Shown here: piece after piece, positions 55,048-62,445 of the stretch
Layout of the letters: each line of letters starts with the position of its first letter
How positions within the stretch are numbered: position 1 is the stretch's first letter
Assembly: GCF_004307425.1 (NCBI RefSeq)
Contig: NZ_SEWZ01000004.1
Span: 372,001 to 436,000 of the forward strand
Direction: 5' to 3'
Source of the DNA: Aquirufa antheringensis
GTDB taxonomy: Bacteria; Bacteroidota; Bacteroidia; Cytophagales; Spirosomataceae
DNA length: 64,000 nucleotides
Translations under genes and position numbers: made by a program
The notes under the pieces: generated by a model
Seen by the model: the letters and a program-made list of their open reading frames with translations, nothing else
Told to the model about the DNA's origin: nothing
The model's database searches: none

Positions 55048-55108
55048 GTCTTCGGGTTCTGAATCGTCGACAGGTCAAATGATTCAGAACCCGAAAACCT
55101 ACTACATA
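55038..55108. repeat. 28-bp near-perfect inverted repeat at the ATP-grasp gene end
   Basis: The arm 55038-55065 pairs with 55081-55108 in 26 of 28 positions, around a 15-nt loop. The left arm begins inside the last codons of the ATP-grasp gene and includes its stop. No T tract follows. The rest of the 180-nt gap is AT-rich and holds nothing recognisable. Confidence 0.88.
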
Positions 55109-55227
55109 TCTGGAAAAATTAAGAATCAAATAATTTTGCCACTGAATAATTAATACATATCAGGAGGAATGGAGAGTATTTGAGAGTAGACACGGAATAC
55201 TGACCACAAAAAACTAGCTATTAATTA

Positions 55228-55734
55228 CTACTTGAATAAACTCATAATGCCGGCTGTGTCATAGGCTAACCACTCCTCCACAATTTTCCCATTTTTTAGC
55301 TGGTCCACCGCACTTATAACCACTTTTATAGATTTGTCACCCTTCGTTAATACAGCATATTGGTAGGATATCACGTAATTGTTTGCTTCATTCATATTTT
55401 TGTTCTTGTGCACGTATTCCCAAATAGGAGCTACTTTTTCAAATTTTACAGAAATTCCATTCGCTTTTAAAACCTTGAGAAAAGCCACATTCTGAGTTAA
55501 ATTCTTTTCCTCGAGATTATCGTGAAATTTCACCTCAGGTGCATAAAAAGATTTGTAAGTAACGGTATCCAACGCTTCTAAGGCTTTAATAGAATTTAAA
55601 ACCCATTTTGTGTTTGGCGATTTCTCCAAGTTATACCCTGAATTAAAACCGGTTTCGGCATTACCCTCATTTGAAACGGATTGACCAGATGCAAATGCTG
55701 AAATGGTCAAAAATACAAAGACTAATTTTTTCAT
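55228..55734 (-). CDS. Secreted SnoaL/NTF2-like protein
   Basis: The 168-residue protein has a signal peptide (KLVFVFLTISAFASGQ) and one cone-shaped SnoaL-like domain (WVLNSIKALEALDTVTYKSFYAPEVKFHD at the start; VEEWLAYDTAGIMSLF at the end, landmarks). Such domains bind small ligands or act as isomerases or hydrolases. The role is unknown. The neighbouring AraC regulator gene is divergent, 162 nt away, which could mean regulation of this gene. Confidence 0.8.
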   Translation of the reverse strand: MKKLVFVFLTISAFASGQSVSNEGNAETGFNSGYNLEKSPNTKWVLNSIKALEALDTVTYKSFYAPEVKFHDNLEEKNLTQNVAFLKVLKANGISVKFEKVAPIWEYVHKNKNMNEANNYVISYQYAVLTKGDKSIKVVISAVDQLKNGKIVEEWLAYDTAGIMSLFK

Positions 55735-55896
55735 TTGAATAAAGATTTTATGTTTAACAATGACGCAATTTGGAAAGAGGAAAGAAAAGGAAGGTTCGAA
55801 AATGATTCATTTATGTTCCACTTTGCGAGGATGGAACAAAATGAATTACTAATTTTTTATTTATCTTGGAAATGATTAGACAAAAACGCTTTCATT

Positions 55897-57087
55897 ATGG
55901 GTATTATTTTTCCCTTATTTGGCATATTTACCTCTTTTTTGCTAATCTATTACTTAAGTTCATTAAATAGATCTAATGCTTTTTTAGCTCTATTTTTCTT
56001 GTGCTGTAATTTGGTGGTTCTTGTATATTATGGGTTACATTATACCCAAAATCTATTTTGGGAAGGTATTTGTTTTGTCCATTTCTTACCTCTCTCCTAT
56101 TTATTAGGTCCATTTTTATTTTTTTACGTAAAAACGCTTGTAACAGATCAGCGGAAACTAGAAAAATTTGATTTTATTCACCTAATTCCTGCTGCATTTA
56201 TTGCTATTAATTGCCTGCCTTTTACCACTTTACCTTTTGAGCAAAAAGCTAAAATCGCCCACGAAATCATTAATATAACGGAGAGATATACCCTTGATTT
56301 CCAATTTGTTTCCTTTGAATTTATTCTGGTATCTAGATCATTACATTTACTTGCCTATTGCCTTTTCTCCCTAATCTATTTTACAGTTCATTCCCAACGA
56401 ACAAAGACTAAATTTGGTCAGTTGTCAACAAATCACGGGATTTTAAAAAGATGGATCTATTTACTATGTGCTATTCAATTCGTCATATCAAGCAATAGTG
56501 TCTTGCATATGTTAACAGTAGTGGGTATTTATTTTGATTTTCAAAGCGATGCCTACACACAAATTTTCACTTCGAAACAACACTATTTTGCTGTGGCCGG
56601 AGGAGGCTTTTTTCTTCAAAATTTATTCTTGTTTTTATTTCCAAAAATTCTCTACGGCAACATATCATTTATTCCAGACAAAGTCAGAGGTAACTTAATA
56701 CGTGACCTTAAATATAGTCTTCCGAAAAAAAGAAATTTTGTAGAAACCAATCTTGAATTCAAGGAGGAAATAGCCATCTATTTGCTTTCGCTCCCTTTTA
56801 CAAAAAAGGAATTTTCTATAGCACAAATGTCCTTTGATTTAAAAATTCCTGAAAGAACACTATCGCTTTATTTTAACACGTCACTTGGTTTATCATTTAG
56901 TGAATGGAGAAAAAAAATACGCATTGACTATGCGATTGTCATGATCGATTCAGGAGATTCTAAAAAAATCACCATTGAAGCTATTTCTTCTAATGCCGGT
57001 TTTGCCTCTAGGTCAAAATTCATTGATGCCTTTAAGGAACAGATGGGTATAACTCCATCTGCCTACATTAAATCGTTGGAAAAATAG
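55897..57087 (+). CDS. Membrane-anchored AraC-family transcriptional regulator
   Basis: The 396-residue protein has about seven hydrophobic helices in the first 260 residues and a C-terminal AraC helix-turn-helix (IPERTLSLYFNTSLGLSFSEWRKKIR; NAGFASRSKFIDAFKEQMGITPSAYIK; landmarks). Such proteins probably sense a signal in or at the membrane. The base composition is more AT-rich than the neighbouring genes, so recent acquisition is possible. It is divergent from the SnoaL-like gene. Confidence 0.87.
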   Translation: MGIIFPLFGIFTSFLLIYYLSSLNRSNAFLALFFLCCNLVVLVYYGLHYTQNLFWEGICFVHFLPLSYLLGPFLFFYVKTLVTDQRKLEKFDFIHLIPAAFIAINCLPFTTLPFEQKAKIAHEIINITERYTLDFQFVSFEFILVSRSLHLLAYCLFSLIYFTVHSQRTKTKFGQLSTNHGILKRWIYLLCAIQFVISSNSVLHMLTVVGIYFDFQSDAYTQIFTSKQHYFAVAGGGFFLQNLFLFLFPKILYGNISFIPDKVRGNLIRDLKYSLPKKRNFVETNLEFKEEIAIYLLSLPFTKKEFSIAQMSFDLKIPERTLSLYFNTSLGLSFSEWRKKIRIDYAIVMIDSGDSKKITIEAISSNAGFASRSKFIDAFKEQMGITPSAYIKSLEK

Positions 57088-57124
57088 TACGGACTTTAGC
57101 GGTTTAGTAGCTCCCAGGTATTGG

Positions 57125-58357
57125 CTACTCTTGATTACGTAGTATATCTTCTAAAGTCTCTCTTCTCCGAATCACCCGCGCCTTGCCCCCATCCACTAAC
57201 ACCTCGGCAGGTAAAAAACGCGAGTTATAATGCGAGGCCATCGTGAATCCATAAGCACCAGCATTCGCTAAGGCAATGATATCGCCTTCCTTTACTTTAT
57301 TTAATAAACGTTCGTTTTGTTTGCCGTTAAAGTCAAATGAAAACGTATCCGTTTCACAGATATATCCTGTCACTCTATAGTCTTCTTGCTTCGAGGAATC
57401 TTGATTCGAAGCATTGAAAATATAATGATAAGAACCGTACATCATGGGACGAATCAAATGATTCAAACCTGAGTTAATTCCTACAAAGGTTTTTACTGGA
57501 TCGCGTTTAACGACATTGGTTTCGGCTAAAAAAGTACCTGATTCGCTTACTAAAAACTTGCCTGGCTCCACCCAAAGACGTAATTCGCGACCGTATTTTT
57601 GACAGAAGGCGCGAAAGGCGTTGCTCATGATTTGGCCTACTTCCTGCATATTCACACCTGGATCTTCTGGAGAATAAGGTACCTTGAATCCTCCTCCCAA
57701 ATCTATAATTTGTAAATCCTTAAAATCATACGCAAAATCAAAAAGGGCTGAAGCAGCTTGTTCGAACGTCTTTCCGTCCTTAATATCAGAACCGGTGTGC
57801 TGGTGCAGACCGATGACATTGATATTATATTGTTCAACTATTGATAATATTTCAGCTTTTTGATGGATCGAAATTCCAAATTTTGATTCTGGATGTGCCG
57901 TCATAATCTTCTCATTTCCCCCACCAAAAACGTGCGGCTTGATGCGAATCAAACATGGTTGTGAGGAACCGTAGGTTTGGCCAAACTTTTCTAGAACGGA
58001 TAAATTATCGAGGTTGACGATGGCACCTTTGGAAACCGCATATTCAATCTCCGAAAAATGAACTCCAGATGGTGTAAACGTAATATTTGAACCCTCATAT
58101 CCCGCAATCAAACCGATCTCTAATTCTTGTGGCGACACCACATCCATATCGACCCCATTCTCGCGCATCAGGCGCAAGATGGACAAATTCGTATTTGCCT
58201 TCGCGGCATATTTAATGGTCAAATCAATTCCCTCAAAAGCGGCTCTTAAAACCGAGATTTTTTCCCTAATTTTGTCGGCATCGTAGACATAAAGTGGAGT
58301 ACCAAATTCTTTGGCCAAATCTGTTAAAGGAATGTTCTGAATTGAATAATATGCCAT
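57125..58357 (-). CDS. lysA: Diaminopimelate decarboxylase LysA
   Basis: The 410-residue PLP enzyme makes lysine from meso-diaminopimelate. KYAAKANTN holds the PLP lysine, HQHTGSDIKDG and IIDLGGGFKVPY fit the phosphate region, and CETDTFSFD holds the substrate-binding Cys. The start MAYYSIQN was chosen over an upstream one, since it lies about 20 nt after a TATCTTTG -7 box. It is divergent from the phoD-like gene. Confidence 0.96.
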   Translation of the reverse strand: MAYYSIQNIPLTDLAKEFGTPLYVYDADKIREKISVLRAAFEGIDLTIKYAAKANTNLSILRLMRENGVDMDVVSPQELEIGLIAGYEGSNITFTPSGVHFSEIEYAVSKGAIVNLDNLSVLEKFGQTYGSSQPCLIRIKPHVFGGGNEKIMTAHPESKFGISIHQKAEILSIVEQYNINVIGLHQHTGSDIKDGKTFEQAASALFDFAYDFKDLQIIDLGGGFKVPYSPEDPGVNMQEVGQIMSNAFRAFCQKYGRELRLWVEPGKFLVSESGTFLAETNVVKRDPVKTFVGINSGLNHLIRPMMYGSYHYIFNASNQDSSKQEDYRVTGYICETDTFSFDFNGKQNERLLNKVKEGDIIALANAGAYGFTMASHYNSRFLPAEVLVDGGKARVIRRRETLEDILRNQE

Positions 58358-58375
58358 AGCGAAATTTGTAAGCCA

Positions 58376-58383
58376 CAAAGATA
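58376..58383 (-). promoter_or_regulatory. Candidate -7 promoter element of lysA
   Basis: The minus strand reads TATCTTTG, an exact TAnnTTTG match, 18 nt upstream of the lysA start. It supports the shorter start. Confidence 0.55.
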
Positions 58384-58397
58384 CTAATCTAACGAAT

Positions 58398-59702
58398 ATG
58401 AAAAGAATATTAATCGCCTTATTCCTTACTGTACCGCTTTTAGCGAGTGCTCAAATCAAGAGTGGACCGATGCTAGGCTATTCTGAAATGAAGGAAGTTT
58501 TAGTCTGGGTTCAGACCGAAAAACCAGCGGATGTTAGCATTCAATACTGGGAGAAGGGTGATAAAACAATTCATAAGACGGATCCCGTACATACCGAGAA
58601 AACAACTGCTTTCATTGCACGAATCATCGCTGATGAGGTAACAATGGGTAAAAAATACGCATACGAGGTACTGGTGAATGGCAAAAAAATGGCTTTTGAT
58701 TATCCATTAGAGTTCCAAACTCAGGAACTTTGGCAATACCGTAAAGATCCACCTGCCTTCTCTTTCCTTTTTGGAACGTGTAACTATGTAAACGAGGAAG
58801 CAACCGATCGCCCAGGTAGACCTTACGGTGGCGCAGATGAAGTTTATGCAGCCATGTATGCCAAGAAACCTGATTTCATGCTCTGGGGTGGAGATAACTT
58901 TTACTACCGTGAACCAGATTATACGAGAACCGGGATGATTCACCGAAATAACCACGCGCGTGCCGTTAAATCCATGCAACCCTTATTAGGAAGTGTACAT
59001 CAATACGCGATTTGGGATGACCACGATTACGGTCCAAATGATGCAGATCGCTCATTCCCTTTGAAATACACTTCATTAGAGATGTTCAAAATGTATTGGG
59101 GTAATCCGAATTTTGCCTTTCCAAACGAAGGTATTACCGGTAAATTCCAATGGGCAGATGTAGAATTCTTCTTACTGGATGACCGTTGGAATAAGGCACC
59201 TAATGAATTAAATGACCCGAACAAAGACTACTGGGGTGCGAAGCAAATGACTTGGTTATTAGACCAGTTGTCCACTTCTAGAGCTAGTTTTAAAATAATC
59301 GTCAACGGAGGTCAGGTCGTTAGCCCTGCCAAAGTATTCGAAAACATGGCGAATTATGAGGCGGAGAGAACCTATTTATTGAAAGAATTAAAGAACCGTA
59401 AGATTCCAGGTGTTCTCTTTTTCACTGGAGATCGACACATCTCTGATTTAAACAAATTAGAGCGTGAAGGAACTTATCCTTTGTATGATTTGACAGTTTC
59501 ACCCATGACCGCTGGAAAGGCCGATGCGGTAAAGCAAGATTATAACGAGACCTTGGTTCCTGGGACTTTGGTACAGGAAAGAGCCTTCTCTAAAATTGAA
59601 GTGACGGGTCACTTAAAAGATCGTACCTTGACCATTACCCTTTTTAATGTAAAAGGAGACGTGTTATGGACGAAAGAACTTAAATCCAATTTATTAAAAT
59701 AA
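58398..59702 (+). CDS. PhoD-like alkaline phosphatase
   Basis: The 434-residue exported protein has a signal peptide (RILIALFLTVPLLASAQ), an N-terminal fibronectin-like domain with VLVWVQTEKPADVSI, and the PhoD metallophosphatase domain. The metal-binding motifs are FLFGTCNY, WGGDNFYY, IWDDHDYGPND and FTGDRHIS. It should hydrolyse phosphoesters in the periplasm. The OsmC gene starts three nt after its stop. Confidence 0.9.
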   Translation: MKRILIALFLTVPLLASAQIKSGPMLGYSEMKEVLVWVQTEKPADVSIQYWEKGDKTIHKTDPVHTEKTTAFIARIIADEVTMGKKYAYEVLVNGKKMAFDYPLEFQTQELWQYRKDPPAFSFLFGTCNYVNEEATDRPGRPYGGADEVYAAMYAKKPDFMLWGGDNFYYREPDYTRTGMIHRNNHARAVKSMQPLLGSVHQYAIWDDHDYGPNDADRSFPLKYTSLEMFKMYWGNPNFAFPNEGITGKFQWADVEFFLLDDRWNKAPNELNDPNKDYWGAKQMTWLLDQLSTSRASFKIIVNGGQVVSPAKVFENMANYEAERTYLLKELKNRKIPGVLFFTGDRHISDLNKLEREGTYPLYDLTVSPMTAGKADAVKQDYNETLVPGTLVQERAFSKIEVTGHLKDRTLTITLFNVKGDVLWTKELKSNLLK

Positions 59703-59705
59703 GCC

Positions 59706-60143
59706 ATGGAAGTAGTATTAAACCGTATAGATCAAGATTTTCATTTCGAGGCCAAAGGCTCCTCTCCCATTCCCGTGCACATCGATGCGGCGGAAGGCAT
59801 TGGTGGTCACAATGCTGGTGCACGTCCCATGGAGCTACTTTTAATGGGCTTAGGTGGTTGCACGGCCATTGATGTTATCCTTATTTTAAAGAAGCAACGT
59901 CAAGTCGTAGAGGACTTCCAAATCCGTGTTTCAGGCGATCGTGAAAAGATCGAGGGAACGGAGAAAACTCCCTTCCGTCAAATCAATATTCAATTTGAAT
60001 TAAAAGGCGAAATTGACGGATCTAAAGCCCTAAAAGCGATTCAGATGTCCATGGATAAATACTGTTCTGCCACCGCTCAATTAGAGCCTAGTGCCACTAT
60101 CACCCATTCCCTACTATTAAACGGAGAAAAATTCAACGCATAA
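59706..60143 (+). CDS. OsmC-family protein
   Basis: The 145-residue protein matches the OsmC/Ohr superfamily: [20 protein letters not shown] holds one conserved Cys and [12 protein letters not shown] the second. Members of this superfamily reduce organic hydroperoxides through the Cys pair. The exact substrate is not evident. It is coupled to phoD-like upstream (3 nt) and thyA downstream (1 nt). Confidence 0.9.
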   Translation: MEVVLNRIDQDFHFEAKGSSPIPVHIDAAEGIGGHNAGARPMELLLMGLGGCTAIDVILILKKQRQVVEDFQIRVSGDREKIEGTEKTPFRQINIQFELKGEIDGSKALKAIQMSMDKYCSATAQLEPSATITHSLLLNGEKFNA

Positions 60144-60144
60144 G

Positions 60145-60939
60145 ATGCAAGCATACCTAGATTTATTAACCCACATTAAGGAAAACGGCACCTTCAAATC
60201 CGATCGTACAGGTACAGGGACCACGAGTGTTTTTGGCTATCAAATGCGCTTTAACCTAGCAGAAGGCTTCCCCTTAGTTACCACTAAGAAAACACACTTA
60301 AAATCGATCATTCACGAACTATTGTGGTTCTTAAAGGGCGAAACGAATATTGGCTATTTAACGGATAACAGCGTACGTATCTGGGATGAATGGGCGGATT
60401 CAAACGGAGACCTAGGTCCTGTATACGGAAAGCAATGGAGAAGCTGGGAAGGCGCTAATGGCGTAGTCATCGACCAAATCAAAGAGGCCGTTCACACCCT
60501 CAAAACAAACCCAGATTCCCGACGTATCATTGTGAGCGCTTGGAACGTAGCAGACCTGCCTAAAATGGCTTTAATGCCTTGCCATGCTTTCTTTCAGTTC
60601 TATGTGGCAAACGGAAAACTTTCTTGCCAATTATACCAACGCTCCGCAGATGTATTCTTAGGTGTACCTTTCAACATCGCTTCTTATGCCTTGTTGACGA
60701 TGATGATCGCCCAAGTCTGTGATCTAGGTCTAGGTGATTTTGTTTGGACGGGTGGTGACACCCACTTATATAGTAATCACATGGAACAAGTGGAACTGCA
60801 ATTATCTCGTACTCCGAAAGCATTACCTACGATGAAGATTAATCCAGAGGTGAAAGATATTTTGGATTTCAAATACGAAGACTTTACGCTGGAAGGATAT
60901 GATCCATATCCGGGGATTAAGGCGCCTGTAGCGGTTTAA
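60145..60939 (+). CDS. thyA: Thymidylate synthase ThyA
   Basis: The 264-residue enzyme methylates dUMP with methylene-THF. Catalytic Cys is in [45 protein letters not shown] and GDTHLYSNH complete the active site. The length equals the usual short bacterial form. Its stop is followed directly by a 30-bp inverted repeat. Confidence 0.98.
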   Translation: MQAYLDLLTHIKENGTFKSDRTGTGTTSVFGYQMRFNLAEGFPLVTTKKTHLKSIIHELLWFLKGETNIGYLTDNSVRIWDEWADSNGDLGPVYGKQWRSWEGANGVVIDQIKEAVHTLKTNPDSRRIIVSAWNVADLPKMALMPCHAFFQFYVANGKLSCQLYQRSADVFLGVPFNIASYALLTMMIAQVCDLGLGDFVWTGGDTHLYSNHMEQVELQLSRTPKALPTMKINPEVKDILDFKYEDFTLEGYDPYPGIKAPVAV

Positions 60940-61078
60940 CAAAGAGCAAAGTTCAAAGATCAAAGTTCAGATTTTGTATCGCCGGAGGCGATAAGTATTT
61001 AATGAAAAAAAGCGGCTAGTGCCGCTTTTTTAAATTTATAGTTTCATTTGAACTTTGATCTTTGAACTTTGCTCTTTG
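60940..61078. repeat. Perfect 30-bp inverted repeat of CAAAGNN heptamers around a terminator
   Basis: The arms at 60940-60969 and 61049-61078 are exact reverse complements and consist of CAAAGNN words. Between them lie a 7-bp TATCGCC-gga-GGCGATA triloop hairpin (60977-60993) and a terminator. The repeat starts right after the thyA stop and ends four nt before the surA-like stop, so it fills the junction. Confidence 0.95.
61006..61031. terminator. Bidirectional terminator thyA/surA
   Basis: AAAAAAGCGGC pairs with GCCGCTTTTTT around TAGT. The stem matches the one at 33.1 kb. Confidence 0.94.
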
Positions 61079-61082
61079 AAAA

Positions 61083-62441
61083 TTACTCTCGCTGCTGCAC
61101 ATCCGCCAAAATCCGGCAATCCTTATACTCCTCATCAATAAAGATAAACACATCATCTTTCGCCTTCATAAACCACTTCTCGATCGCATTGTTCTTTTTA
61201 CGAGATAACGTGATTTGAGCTAGTTTTTGATAATCATCCTTGAGGTTAGCAAAATGAGGTGGGTGTTTCGCTTTGAAAAACAAAATACGAACAGCCGAAC
61301 GACCATCATCAGTACGGAAAGGAATAGGCGCAGAAATCGTTCCCACTTTCATCGAATCTAGGGCAAAAAACAAAGCCGGATCCATCGTTCCATCGTAAGC
61401 TAAGCGATTACCTCCGTTCGCAGCATCCATGATGACACCACCCGCATCTTGGGTCGCTTTGTCTTCTGAGAATTCTTTTGCTGCCTTTTCAAACGTCGTT
61501 GAATCACGTTGAACTAGCACTCGAATACTATCTAAAAACTTGGTAGGTTCTGTTAAATCTAGTTTTTGGTAATCAGGACGTAACAAGATGTGACGTGCGT
61601 GGTATTCTTGACCTCTGATTTCCAATAATTGAATTAAGTGAAATCCGAATTCTGACTCTACCACCTCCGACATTTGATTCGGCTTTAAGCGCAAGGCGGC
61701 CGCTTCGAAAGGGGCAACCATGGCACCCCGTTTTGCAAAACCTAAGTCTCCACCCCGTTTTCCTGAACCTAAATCTTCGGAATGTACTTTGGCCAAATCT
61801 TCAAAACTCTCGCCCTTCTCTACCCGACGACGAAAATCCAATAACTTCGCATACAATTCTTCCTTCTGATTCTTGTTCGGCTTTGCGACGCGAATGATGT
61901 GGCTAATTTCGACTTCTGCTGGCAAATAAGGCAATGAATCCCGGGGTATTTCATTGAAAAAGGCCGCCACCTCTTTCGGTGTAATTTTCACCTCGTCCGT
62001 AATTTTATCCTGCATTTTACGACCCGTCAATTGTTCTTTTAAAGAAGCGCGCAAATCCTCTTTTAAGGTTGGAATGGACTTTCCATATGCTTCAACAATA
62101 TTTTTAGCTGAACCATATTGGCCTTCCATTTGCTCCATACGACTCGTTAGTTCAGCCTCAATCCGCTTATCATCTACGATAACAGAGTCAATTTCGGCTT
62201 TTGCTAACATCAATTTGTTCACGACTAATCCTTCTAAAATTTGGCAGCGATCAGGGGTATTTGCTTGTCCACTTGTCAAATATTGCTGGTATTGATTCTC
62301 CACTTCAGATTTCAAAATGAAGTAATTATCTACCTTCACAATGATGCGATCTAGCACATTCTTGTTCGCTTCCTCTTGCGCAAACGCAGATAAACTCCCT
62401 AACACTAAACACCAACCTAAAACCCAACGAGTCAATTTCAT
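61083..62441 (-). CDS. SurA-like periplasmic chaperone/peptidyl-prolyl isomerase
   Basis: The 452-residue exported protein has a signal peptide (VLGWCLVLGSLSAFAQ), a SurA N-terminal helical domain and two parvulin domains (SHIIRVAKPNKNQ ... GGDLGFAKRGAMVAPFE; ARHILLRPDY ... DAGGVIMD). SurA relatives guide outer-membrane proteins across the periplasm. It is the second of two tandem PPIase genes, with four nt between them. Confidence 0.92.
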   Translation of the reverse strand: MKLTRWVLGWCLVLGSLSAFAQEEANKNVLDRIIVKVDNYFILKSEVENQYQQYLTSGQANTPDRCQILEGLVVNKLMLAKAEIDSVIVDDKRIEAELTSRMEQMEGQYGSAKNIVEAYGKSIPTLKEDLRASLKEQLTGRKMQDKITDEVKITPKEVAAFFNEIPRDSLPYLPAEVEISHIIRVAKPNKNQKEELYAKLLDFRRRVEKGESFEDLAKVHSEDLGSGKRGGDLGFAKRGAMVAPFEAAALRLKPNQMSEVVESEFGFHLIQLLEIRGQEYHARHILLRPDYQKLDLTEPTKFLDSIRVLVQRDSTTFEKAAKEFSEDKATQDAGGVIMDAANGGNRLAYDGTMDPALFFALDSMKVGTISAPIPFRTDDGRSAVRILFFKAKHPPHFANLKDDYQKLAQITLSRKKNNAIEKWFMKAKDDVFIFIDEEYKDCRILADVQQRE

Positions 62442-62445
62442 ATTT

